NCBI GenBank assembly: GCA_040218145.1 | Contig: JAVJQK010000053.1 | Span: 1 to 64,000, forward strand | Length of the DNA stretch: 64,000 bases | Reading direction: 5' to 3' | DNA from: Sandaracinaceae bacterium | Lineage (GTDB): Bacteria > Myxococcota_A > Polyangia > Polyangiales > Sandaracinaceae | In this document: piece after piece, positions 40,168 to 48,052 of the stretch | How positions within the stretch are numbered: position 1 is the first letter of the stretch | How the letters are laid out: every line of letters starts with the position of its first letter | Program-made: the position numbers and the translations under genes | The notes under the pieces: generated by a model | Database searches by the model: none | The model's input: only the letters and a program-made list of their open reading frames with translations | Told to the model about the DNA's origin: nothing

Positions 40168-40823
40168 TCGCCGCCCTCGGCGGCACGGTCGCGAGCGGGT
40201 GCGTTCGCCACTACCAGGAGCCTGCGGTCAGCGAGCCGCACGCGGTGGTGCGCATACGCACCATCCGGCATCGCTGGGCGGGCCCGATGCTGGACGAGAC
40301 GGTTCGCCTCAACGCGTACGCGATCACCATGCCTCCCGCTGGCCCCGGCCCCACGACCCACGCCCTGCGCGTGAGGCCGGAGCCGGCGATGTGGCGGTTC
40401 GGGACCGACTTCTACCACCTGGAGCAGCGCAGCCGCCTCGAGACCTACCAGGAGTCGTACAGCTGCGGCACCTCGTCCTACCCGCAGACCTGCACCCGCA
40501 CGCAGACACGCACCGCCTACTACACCGCGCACGTCACCGACGCGGCCTGCCAGGGCGTGGTCCAGCACGAGCCCCTCGCGGGCGCGGCCTATCTGCTGCA
40601 ATACGAGTTCTACGACCACGGCCACTGCACGGCGAGCTGCTTCCGCCAGCTGAGCAGCCCGAGCGGCGAGTTCCAGCTCATCCCCTGTGGTCCGAACGAG
40701 CCTCCGGCGTACGCCACCCCGGCGTCGATGGCCCTCCCCCGCGCTCCGCACGCCGCCCCGCGCACCTCTGGCGGCGAGAACGCAGGCGGCGCGAGGCCCC
40801 GCAACACCCTCTCCCCGCCCTGA
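40146..40823 (+). CDS. lipoprotein of unknown function
   Basis: 225 residues from a GTG at 40146 giving a lipoprotein signal (VWLIAALGGTVASGCVRHY). The mature domain is beta-rich with Tyr/Cys-rich TYQESYSCGTSSYPQTC and TRTAYYTAHVTDAACQGVV, and a Pro/Gly-rich tail. No family recognised. It overlaps the preceding small lipoprotein gene; the pair may form a unit. Confidence 0.7.
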   Translation: MRALVWLIAALGGTVASGCVRHYQEPAVSEPHAVVRIRTIRHRWAGPMLDETVRLNAYAITMPPAGPGPTTHALRVRPEPAMWRFGTDFYHLEQRSRLETYQESYSCGTSSYPQTCTRTQTRTAYYTAHVTDAACQGVVQHEPLAGAAYLLQYEFYDHGHCTASCFRQLSSPSGEFQLIPCGPNEPPAYATPASMALPRAPHAAPRTSGGENAGGARPRNTLSPP

Positions 40824-40852
40824 GCTTCAACGGGCGCTCGTTCGGGGCGGCC

Positions 40853-41164
40853 TGCGAATCATGGCCACGCTGTACCTCGAAGCCGGCCCGGCCGCCCTCG
40901 CCGCCCGACCGCCGTGGGCTGCGCTCCGGGCTACTTGTCTCGTGGCTCGGCGTCGGCGCACGGTCAGGGTTCCCGTCGTGCGGAGATGGAGACGCGCGTA
41001 GTACACATTGCTGCACACACGGAGACGCGCGGGGCCAGCCGCTGTTCGCCCTCCTCGTGGCGTCGACCGGCTGCGCTGCGCGGCCCACAACTGGAGCACG
41101 AGCCGCGAGAGCGTCTGCCTCTGCGACCGCACCCGGCGGCTACGTCGCCCCGCCCGGACCGTGA
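40853..41164 (+). pseudogene. decayed duplicate of the 39856-40041 segment with a remnant lipoprotein start
   Basis: This fills most of the 389-base gap between 40823 and 41212. It begins with CTGCGAATCATGGC as in copy A and retains GTGCGGAGATGGAGACG (compare GTGCAGAGATGGAGACC), then after a stop (TAG) and about 30 inserted bases a lipobox-like FALLVASTGCAARP (compare LALLASTGCGGP) leading to a stop at 41162-41164. On the minus strand the remnant of the MYG1 start reads MIRRPP. The start codon and signal peptide are out of frame, so it is considered non-functional. Confidence 0.6.
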
Positions 41165-41211
41165 TCGCACGTCGAGTTGCGACCCCTCGTCACGCGTGAT
41201 AGCAGCCACCC

Positions 41212-41790
41212 ATGAGTGACGGGGAGCGTGGAGCGAGCGCGTTCAAGCTCGTCGCGATCGTGCTGGGCGGCGCCCTGACCCTCGCGGCGGCGGGGTACTC
41301 GCTCGCGCTCGGGCGCTACGCGTTCGACGGTCCGGCGATGGAGCCGACCCTCGTTCACGGCGAAGGCGCGTTCGTCCTGAAGCGCTGGCTCGCCGGTGCC
41401 CCGCTCGCGGGCGAGATCTGGATCCTCTCGTCCCCCGCCGACGGGATCGAGGTGGTCAAGCGCGTGATCGCCACCGGGGGCCAGACGATCGAGATCCGAA
41501 GCGACCGCCTCTACATCGACGGCGAGCCGGTGCCCACCGAGCGCGTCGACTGCCCCGAGACGGTCCGAAACGCGGACGAGGCCATCTGCCACCGAGAGCG
41601 CATCGGGGAGCGCTCCTGGCTCACTCTCAAGGCGTCGTACGGGGTGCCCGACGACCTCGCTCCGACGGTGGTGCCGGAGGGCTGCGTGTTCGTGCTCGGC
41701 GACCACCGGGACCGCAGCAACGACAGCCGGAACCCGCACATCGGCCCCATCTGCGCCGAGAACCACGTCGGGCGGGTCTTCGGGGAGTGA
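41212..41790 (+). CDS. signal peptidase I-like protein lacking the catalytic serine
   Basis: 192 residues. One N-terminal membrane helix (VAIVLGGALTLAAAGYSLAL), then box B AMEPTL: the nucleophilic Ser of the usual SMxPTL is Ala42 (codon GCG at 41335). The general-base region is kept (VVKRVIATGGQ, K83) and box E is GDHRDRSNDSR (163-173, His for the usual Asn). Box C (GEIWIL) is also present. The fold is clearly S26 signal peptidase, but cleavage by the usual Ser/Lys dyad seems impossible. It may be a regulatory or binding pseudo-enzyme. Confidence 0.85.
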   Translation: MSDGERGASAFKLVAIVLGGALTLAAAGYSLALGRYAFDGPAMEPTLVHGEGAFVLKRWLAGAPLAGEIWILSSPADGIEVVKRVIATGGQTIEIRSDRLYIDGEPVPTERVDCPETVRNADEAICHRERIGERSWLTLKASYGVPDDLAPTVVPEGCVFVLGDHRDRSNDSRNPHIGPICAENHVGRVFGE

Positions 41791-41922
41791 CCTCGGCGCG
41801 GCTCCCCTCGATTCGGCCCTGCGCCTGCCGACCCGTCGGTCTCCCCTCGTGGAGGTTCCTCCCCGCACCCGCTCGCTCACCCGACGCCTCGGCCCACTGG
41901 CGTCAGCGCCGGTCGACCTGGT

Positions 41923-42507
41923 TCAGGTAGTTCTCCTGGCCGCGCTCGTTCGGGGCGGCCGCGCCCCGATGACCGCGCACGCTCCGAGCGCGTCCGCGAG
42001 CACGATGAGCGGCAGGCCGAGCAGGAGCGACGGCCGCCCTCCGAGCCCCAGGACGATGAGGGTCCACGCCCCGGCGAGGAGCGCGAAGCCGCGGAGGAAC
42101 GAGCGCGCGTAGAAGTGCCCCGAGCCGAAGAGCGCGAGCACCATGGGCAGGATGATGGCCGCCGCGATGGCCACGCCCTTCTTGCGCGGCGCGGGCCCCG
42201 CCTGCTCCATCCCACCGCGATAGGGCCCGTCCACGTCGCTCATCGCCACCGCGCGGGGCGGCGCGTCCTCCGGGTCGACCTCGTGCTCCTCGAGCGCGTC
42301 GAGGATGGCCCGCGCCCGCTCCACCTGAGAGGCCGGCACCTTCAGAGGCACGTTCAGCGCTCCCCGCATCACGCCGCCGTAGAGCGCGTTGTGGTTCGTG
42401 CCGGGCGCCATCGCGGGGATGCCCTCCTGCTTCAGCAGGTCGAGCAGCATCTCCGCCTCGACGAAGTCGGGCACGTGGCGGATCGTGACGAAGTCGTCCT
42501 CGGCCAT
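41923..42507 (-). CDS. DUF2007-type signal-transducing domain protein with membrane helices
   Basis: 194 residues. The N-terminal part (FVTIRHVPDFVEAEMLLDLLKQEGIPAMAPG, then LKVPASQVERARAILDAL) matches DUF2007, a small ferredoxin-like domain thought to signal. After an acidic, Pro-rich linker come helices VAIAAAIILPMVLALFGSGHFYA and FALLAGAWTLIVLGL. Divergent from the gene at 42558, with 50 bases between the starts. Role unknown. Confidence 0.72.
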   Translation of the reverse strand: MAEDDFVTIRHVPDFVEAEMLLDLLKQEGIPAMAPGTNHNALYGGVMRGALNVPLKVPASQVERARAILDALEEHEVDPEDAPPRAVAMSDVDGPYRGGMEQAGPAPRKKGVAIAAAIILPMVLALFGSGHFYARSFLRGFALLAGAWTLIVLGLGGRPSLLLGLPLIVLADALGACAVIGARPPRTSAARRTT

Positions 42508-42557
42508 GCCCGGTCATAGCAGGGATCCCGCGGCGCCGCGTTGCACCTGTCACCGAC

Positions 42558-43679
42558 GTGTTCGACAGTGCACCCGTGCGCGATCTCCTCTGGGCCGGCT
42601 CGGCGTCCGTCGCGTTCCACGCGGCGCTCACGCTCGTGGTCGCGAGCGCGCCGCTCACCTGGGGAGCGCCCCCCGAGGACACCGCGCACGTGACCCTGGA
42701 GCTGCTCCCGCCGAGAGAGGAGCTGCCGCCCGAGCCCCGCGTCGCGCCTGCGCCCAGGCCCACGCCCTCGCAGGAGACGCCCCCTTCGCGGCCCGCCGCG
42801 TCCCGAGCGCGCCCGAGCGCATCGGTGCTCGAGCCGATCCCGCGCGCTCCGCTCGCGGCCGCGGAGCCCGAGGGCGCGCCGACGTCCATCGGGCAGGCGG
42901 ATCGCGAGCCGGCCGGGCCCGAGCGAGCGACCGACCGCCCGTCGCCGCGACCCAGGTTCGATCCGCGCGACCTCGAACCGAGCGCCGTGGCCCGGAGCTT
43001 CTATCAGCCGACCGGCCCCGGCCCCTCGAGGCGCGGTCGACCGGCCGGCCTGCAGCCCTCGACCCTGCGCCCCCTGACCGAAGAGGAGGCGGAGGCGCGG
43101 CACGGCGCGCACCTGCGCAGGCAGGCCATGGCCCGGCCCTGGCTCGAGCGCGAGACCCCGCGCCCGCGGCGCCAGCCCGACGGCTCCTACGTCTGGACGG
43201 GTCACGGCACCACGGCCCGCATCCTCCCCGACGGCGAGGTGCGGTTCGACCACGACGCGGCGGGCGTGGACCTGGCGACGGGGTCGGGGCACTTCGACCT
43301 CAACGACCTGGCCGCGGCGGCGCAGGGCCAGAACCCTTACTCCGCGCGCGAGGAGTGGTTCATGCGGCACACCGAGGCGCTGCGCGAGCAGATCGACCGG
43401 CAGTGGCGAGAGGGGGTCGAGCGGCGCGCGCTGGCGCGCCTGCGGGGTCGCCTCTCGCGTACGTGGGACGACCCGAGCCAGCCAGCCCCCGCGCGACGGC
43501 GCGCCCTCTTCACGATGTGGGACGAGACGGCGGACGACGGGCTGGGGGCCGAGGTGCGTCGACGGATCATCGCGTTCGTGCGCGAGCGCTTGCCGCGAGG
43601 TAGTGAGGACGCGTTCACCGACGCCGAGCTGCGCGCGCTGAACCGCGGGCGCGAGCGCGACGAAGCCTTCGCGCCCTGA
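42558..43679 (+). CDS. membrane-anchored Pro-rich protein of unknown function (TonB-like layout)
   Basis: 373 residues, GTG start. A single N-terminal helix (SASVAFHAALTLVVASAPLTW), then a long Pro/Arg/Glu-rich stretch, then a mixed charged domain (YVWTGHGTTARILPDGEVRFDHDAAGVDLATGSGHFDLND) and a helical C-terminus (HTEALREQIDRQW). The helix plus Pro-rich periplasmic region resembles TonB-type energy transducers, but no TonB C-terminal domain is seen. It precedes the helicase gene by 23 bases. Confidence 0.65.
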   Translation: MFDSAPVRDLLWAGSASVAFHAALTLVVASAPLTWGAPPEDTAHVTLELLPPREELPPEPRVAPAPRPTPSQETPPSRPAASRARPSASVLEPIPRAPLAAAEPEGAPTSIGQADREPAGPERATDRPSPRPRFDPRDLEPSAVARSFYQPTGPGPSRRGRPAGLQPSTLRPLTEEEAEARHGAHLRRQAMARPWLERETPRPRRQPDGSYVWTGHGTTARILPDGEVRFDHDAAGVDLATGSGHFDLNDLAAAAQGQNPYSAREEWFMRHTEALREQIDRQWREGVERRALARLRGRLSRTWDDPSQPAPARRRALFTMWDETADDGLGAEVRRRIIAFVRERLPRGSEDAFTDAELRALNRGRERDEAFAP

Positions 43680-43702
43680 CCGAGTCGCGCTCCGTCGAAC
43701 CG

Positions 43703-44986
43703 ATGACCCACCTCAACTCCGCCGAATCCTTCTCCTCCCTCGGGCTCACCGAGCCGCTGGTGCGCGCCACGCGAGAGCGCGGCTTCGAGGCGCCGACCCG
43801 CGTGCAGAGCGCGGTGATCCCGAGCGTGCTCGAGGGGCGCGACGTCTGGGCGTGTGCGCCGACCGGCTCGGGCAAGACGGCCGCGTTCGTGCTGCCGATG
43901 CTGGACGCGCTCGGCGCGCGCGAGCCGCGACAGGACGGGCGCGGTCGGCGCGCCGTGTCGGCGCTCGTGCTCTGCCCCACCCGCGAGCTCGCGGCGCAGA
44001 CCGCGGCCGAGATCGCATCGCTCGGCAAGCACCTCGCGTCACCGCCCGACACGCACGTGGTCTTCGGCGGCGTCTCCATCAACCCGCAGATGCTGGCCCT
44101 GCGCGGCGGGGCGGACCTGATCGTCGCCACCCCGGGCCGGCTGCTCGACCTCGTGTCGAAGAACGCGCTCTCGCTCGCGCGCGTCAGCACGCTGGTGCTC
44201 GACGAGGCCGACCGCCTGCTCGAGCAGGGCTTCCAGGAGGAGCTCGACCGCGTGCTCGCGGCGCTCCCCGAGGAGCGGCAGACGTTGCTCTTCTCCGCCA
44301 CCTTCCCCCCCGCGGTCGAGGCCCTCGCGGAGGCCGTGCTCGACGCGCCGGAGCGGGTCGAGATCACGGCCGAGGACGACGACGCGCCCGACATCACCGA
44401 GCGCGTGATCGAGGTCGACGCGCCCAGGCGCACGCAGCTGCTCCGCCACCTCCTCGAGGAGAGCGACGCCGACCGCGTGCTGGTGTTCGTCGCGACCACC
44501 TACGCCACCAAGCACGTGGCCCGGAAGCTCACCGACCTCGGCATCGCGGCGACGGCGCTGCACGGCAAGCTGAGCCAGGGCGCGCGCACGGGGGCGCTCG
44601 AGGATCTGCGCGAGGGCAAGGTGCGTGTCCTCGTCGCCACCGACGTCGCCGCGCGCGGCCTCGACATCGACGGGCTCGCCATGGTCGTCAACTACGACCT
44701 GCCTCGCTCCCCCAACGACTATCGCCACCGCATCGGCCGCACGGGTCGCGCGTCCGCGTCGGGTCTGGCCGTCAGCTTCGTCACCGCCGACATGCACGGT
44801 CACATCCGCCTCATCGAGCGGCGCGAGCGGCGCTACTTCCCCCGCGAGCACGTGCCCGGCTTCGAGCCCGAGGAGGAGGAGATCTCCATCACGCGCACCG
44901 ACGGCACGGGCGGCGTGAAGGGGAAGCGCAAGAGCAAGAAGGACAAGCTGCGCGAGGCGGCCGCGCGCGGCGAGAAGAAGCCCTGA
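43703..44986 (+). CDS. DEAD-box ATP-dependent RNA helicase
   Basis: 427 residues. Q-motif region (GFEAPTRVQSAVIP), motif I APTGSGKT, Ia PTRELA, II DEAD, III SATFPP, and in the second RecA domain VATDVAARGLDIDGL and motif VI HRIGRTGR. A basic Lys/Arg-rich tail (KGKRKSKKDKLREAA) probably binds RNA. It resembles RhlE/CshA-type helicases that remodel RNA in ribosome assembly or decay; the exact subfamily cannot be fixed here. Ends 6 bases before the convergent lipoprotein stop. Confidence 0.95.
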   Translation: MTHLNSAESFSSLGLTEPLVRATRERGFEAPTRVQSAVIPSVLEGRDVWACAPTGSGKTAAFVLPMLDALGAREPRQDGRGRRAVSALVLCPTRELAAQTAAEIASLGKHLASPPDTHVVFGGVSINPQMLALRGGADLIVATPGRLLDLVSKNALSLARVSTLVLDEADRLLEQGFQEELDRVLAALPEERQTLLFSATFPPAVEALAEAVLDAPERVEITAEDDDAPDITERVIEVDAPRRTQLLRHLLEESDADRVLVFVATTYATKHVARKLTDLGIAATALHGKLSQGARTGALEDLREGKVRVLVATDVAARGLDIDGLAMVVNYDLPRSPNDYRHRIGRTGRASASGLAVSFVTADMHGHIRLIERRERRYFPREHVPGFEPEEEEISITRTDGTGGVKGKRKSKKDKLREAAARGEKKP

Positions 44987-44991
44987 ACGCC

Positions 44992-45504
44992 TCAGCGCTC
45001 GATGCAGACGCAGGTGAAGCCCGCGAAGCCGCTGACGCACATCTCCGCGTCCCCGCACTCCGGGCCGTCCCCGCAGCGACAGCCGCGATCGTCACAGGTG
45101 TCGGCCCGCGCGCATCGCCCGCCCATGGACGCCACGCACTGCGCGACGGCCTGACTCCCGCCGTTGTCCTGCGCCCACATCCGGCAGATGGCCATGCCGC
45201 GCCCGTCGCACGCGCCGGCGATCCGGTCGTCGATCCGCGTCGGGCACGCGGAGCCCGCGTCGTCCCCCGCGCCCGAGTCCGGCTCGACCCCCGCGTCCGT
45301 GGGCCCCGCGTCCGCGAGCACGCCCGAGTCCGGGTCCGCGCCCGAGTCCACGTCCGTACCGGCGTCGAGGTGTCCGCCGTCCGCCGTCGCGCCCGCGTCG
45401 GCGCCGCCCCCGTCGCGCGAGCGCCCCGCGTCGTCGGTCACGGACTCCCCTCCGCACGCGAGGAGGAGCACGGAGGCGAGGAGGAGCGAGCGGCGAGAAG
45501 TCAT
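44992..45504 (-). CDS. Cys-rich lipoprotein with Asp/Ala/Gly linker
   Basis: 170 residues. Signal (SLLLASVLLLACGGE) with lipobox LLAC. A 60-residue linker of DAGATxDGG and DSGADPDSG repeats follows, then a domain with about 10 Cys (CDGRGMAIC, CVASMGGRCARADTCDDRGCRCGDGPEC) ending FTCVCIER. Typical surface lipoprotein of this genome; no enzyme motif. Confidence 0.78.
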   Translation of the reverse strand: MTSRRSLLLASVLLLACGGESVTDDAGRSRDGGGADAGATADGGHLDAGTDVDSGADPDSGVLADAGPTDAGVEPDSGAGDDAGSACPTRIDDRIAGACDGRGMAICRMWAQDNGGSQAVAQCVASMGGRCARADTCDDRGCRCGDGPECGDAEMCVSGFAGFTCVCIER

Positions 45505-45577
45505 TCGCGCATTGTACGCGAGCCCGCGTCGCGGGGCGCCGGATCCAGCACGTCGGCCATATGCCGAGGATACCCGA

Positions 45578-45964
45578 TCACTTCTGCCGCGCGCCGGGTG
45601 TCACGTGCTGCCGGCTTCGGGGCAGCTGTTCGAGGCGCCTCTGCTCCGCCGCCGCCGCGTGAGGCTGACGGCTCGAGAACCAGGAGCCACCGACGCGGTT
45701 GTAGACCTCGCGCTGGCCGCACCCCGTGACGCCCACCTCGGTGGGTCGTCGACCGACCTTGCGGATGAGGTACAGGTCGAGCTCGGCGCGCGGGCAGTCG
45801 AGCTCGAACGCGGCTCGACGCGTCACCTGCGCGCGAGCGCGCTGCCAGAGGCTGGCCTCGATCTGGACGCCGTCGATCCGGACGCTGGGGCCGCGACACC
45901 CCCACGCGGCGGCGAAAAGGGAGACCAGGAGCAGCACTTGGGGATACAGCTTGCGATCGGACAC
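45578..45964 (-). CDS. lipoprotein with myxobacterial FDCP...GCGxxxxY motif
   Basis: 128 residues. Signal (PQVLLLVSLFAAAWGC). The core ARAQVTRRAAFELDCPRAEL ... VGVTGCGQREVYNRV matches a motif seen in many myxobacterial lipoproteins (A-FxLxCP ... VxGCGxxxxY). The C-terminus is Gln/Arg/His-rich. Function unknown; possibly a periplasmic protein of the outer envelope. Confidence 0.75.
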   Translation of the reverse strand: MSDRKLYPQVLLLVSLFAAAWGCRGPSVRIDGVQIEASLWQRARAQVTRRAAFELDCPRAELDLYLIRKVGRRPTEVGVTGCGQREVYNRVGGSWFSSRQPHAAAAEQRRLEQLPRSRQHVTPGARQK

Positions 45965-46011
45965 CCGCGGACGTTCTCACATCCTCGCGGGGGCGACAAG
46001 GCGACGAGCCG

Positions 46012-46929
46012 TCAGATCAGGAAGGGCACCTTGGTGGTGACGCCGGCGCCGTAGAACTGCATCGCGCCGGTGGTGTCGGTGACCACGGTGGTGATGCCGG
46101 TCTCGCGGTCGATCTGGAGGAGCTGGCCCTCGGAGCTGAAGCCGTACAGGTCGCGGCCCCAGTAGCCGAGGCCGAAGAGCTTGGTGAAGGTCTCGCCGCC
46201 CGCGGTGCGGGTGGTGCCGATGATGCGGATGGTGGCGTCGCCGGAGCTGGGGATGGTGATCTCGGCCACCGCGTCGGGCTCGCCTTCGATGGGGCGGCCG
46301 TCGGCGTCGCGCTGCCGGAGCGTGGCGAAGGTGCCGAGCCCGGAGATCGACGTGATGTCGCCGGAGGAGCCCCAGTTGTCGGGGTAGCGGCCGCGCGGGG
46401 TCAGGCGCGCGGTGACCGGGTCGACCTCGTAGAGATCGCCGCTGTTCGTCGCGCCGATGAGGATCTCGCGGCCGCTGGGCGAGAGATCGGCCGGGATGAA
46501 GCTGAGCCCGAAGAGCGGGTCGATGTCGGGGTCTCGGTCCTCGCGGTAGGTGAAGGAGATCAGCGTCTCCATCGTCTCGGGGTCGACGACGTAGATCTCG
46601 GTGAAGCCGACCGTGACGATGCGCCCGGTCCCGTCGACCGCGAGGTCGAGCATGTTGGGGGAGCTGCCGTCCTCGATGTCGAACACGCCCAGCTCGGTCA
46701 CCGTGTTGGTGAAGGGCGAGAACTCGTAGAGGGTGTCCTCCGAGTGCGCGTAGATGAGCACGTCGTCGAGGCGCGGGCCGCCGTCGATGGGAGGCCCGGA
46801 GTCCCGGAGCCCGGAGTCGACCGGGCCGCTGTCGGGGTTGGCCTCGGCGTCACGCGACGGGATGCGCCCGCCGGTGTCACAGGCGGACAGAGCCAAAGAC
46901 AAGGATGCGAGAGCGACGACAATACGCAT
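46012..46929 (-). CDS. lipoprotein with beta-propeller-like repeats
   Basis: 305 residues. Signal (IVVALASLSLALSACDTG) and DSGxxDSGxxDGG linker. The mature part holds several repeats of the form DLAVDGTGRIVTVGFTEIYVVDPETME and GSSGDITSISGLGTFATL, as in NHL- or SMP-30-like propellers. No catalytic residues are recognisable. Surface-exposed binding role is likely. The 220 bases to the next gene show nothing notable. Confidence 0.72.
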   Translation of the reverse strand: MRIVVALASLSLALSACDTGGRIPSRDAEANPDSGPVDSGLRDSGPPIDGGPRLDDVLIYAHSEDTLYEFSPFTNTVTELGVFDIEDGSSPNMLDLAVDGTGRIVTVGFTEIYVVDPETMETLISFTYREDRDPDIDPLFGLSFIPADLSPSGREILIGATNSGDLYEVDPVTARLTPRGRYPDNWGSSGDITSISGLGTFATLRQRDADGRPIEGEPDAVAEITIPSSGDATIRIIGTTRTAGGETFTKLFGLGYWGRDLYGFSSEGQLLQIDRETGITTVVTDTTGAMQFYGAGVTTKVPFLI

Positions 46930-47152
46930 GGGAGACTTCCTCGAGGCAACGAGAGGACCGAATCGAGGGTCTGTACCTCATCCCGGGCCGCGAGTCAGGT
47001 CGACGCGCCCTCGCTTCTCTCCCGCCGAGGGCTCAGCCCACCCACTCGAACGCGATGTGATCGCGACAGAACGCGAAACGAAGGGCGCGGGCCGGACGCG
47101 ACGCCTGGCTCAGCGCGATCTCCGACCCCCCGGGGAAGCGACCCGTGCCCGC

Positions 47153-48007
47153 TCAGTCTGCGCCGAGCGCGGTGAGGCAGGCGCGGATGGCGGCCTCGAT
47201 GAAGCGCTGGCTGGCCGCGGGCTGCGGCTCGCCGACCAGCTCGGTCCCCGTGAGCACGGCGCCGACCCAGCCCTCGGTGTGCCAGCGGCCGAGCGGCAGC
47301 GGGGCGAGCGCGTCGGGCGCGGGGTACGGCCATGGCGTGACGTAGAGGTAGGGCTCGGCGTAGCTGCCGTCGCCCGGCGTCATGCCCACGCCGACCGAGC
47401 GCGCCTCTTCACCGCCGCGCTCGCCGCCGCCCTCGTCGAGCACGTCGAGCGCGAGGAGGGTGGCGATGTCGAAGTGATGCGGCCAGCAGCGGACGGGGCT
47501 CGCGCCGCGCTCGCGCGACACGCCCTCGAGCAAGGCCGACGCGTCGCCGAACCAGCGCGCCAGCTCCTCGCGCGCGCCCGGGTCGCCCGCCTCGAACGGG
47601 GCGCCCTCTTCGGCCGGGTGCGCCGGCAGGTCGTGCGCGGGGCGACGCAGCGCGGGTCGACGCAGCGCCGCGCCGCCCAGCTGCCCCGCCAGCCACGTCA
47701 GCCCCTCCTCGAGGGTCAGGCCCGCGAGCGCGCAGCGCGCCTCGACCGCGTCGTCGGCCAGCACCACCAGCGCGAGGTCCGCGAGCGACAGCCCCGCGCG
47801 ACGCCCATCGGGGAGCGCGACGCCCACGAGCGCGCCGTGCGCCTTCGACCAGGAGAGGCTCGTGTGGGAGTGGTCCTCCTTCGGCTCGGCCAGCGTCGCG
47901 CCGGCCGCGGCGGGGATCTGCGCCGCCCAGTGCGCGGCGAGGCGCGTCTCCGCGAGATCCGTCGGCGCGCGCGCGCCGAGGGGCGCCCAGTCGTCTTCGA
48001 GCGTCAT
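47153..48007 (-). CDS. conserved hypothetical protein
   Basis: 284 residues from the ATG at 48007. Motifs: SHTSLSWSKAHGALVG, PHHFDIATLLALD, SVGVGMTPGDGSYAEPYLYVTPWPYP and RWHTEGWVGAVLTGTEL. These resemble a conserved family of unknown function, and HFDIATL and TPWPYP look like active-site type conservation. No signal peptide or membrane segment. It diverges from the Rieske/ThDP gene with only 45 bases between starts, which suggests shared regulation. Confidence 0.72.
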   Translation of the reverse strand: MTLEDDWAPLGARAPTDLAETRLAAHWAAQIPAAAGATLAEPKEDHSHTSLSWSKAHGALVGVALPDGRRAGLSLADLALVVLADDAVEARCALAGLTLEEGLTWLAGQLGGAALRRPALRRPAHDLPAHPAEEGAPFEAGDPGAREELARWFGDASALLEGVSRERGASPVRCWPHHFDIATLLALDVLDEGGGERGGEEARSVGVGMTPGDGSYAEPYLYVTPWPYPAPDALAPLPLGRWHTEGWVGAVLTGTELVGEPQPAASQRFIEAAIRACLTALGAD

Positions 48008-48052
48008 GACGTCGCAGGTTACAGCCGCGGTCTGCACACGTAACCTCGCGGC

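Noticed and set aside
39083-41164. Open frame of 693 codons on the plus strand
   Set aside because: It crosses the antisense of the MYG1-like gene and two lipoprotein genes in a frame with no domain; only its last part coincides with the decayed lipoprotein remnant.
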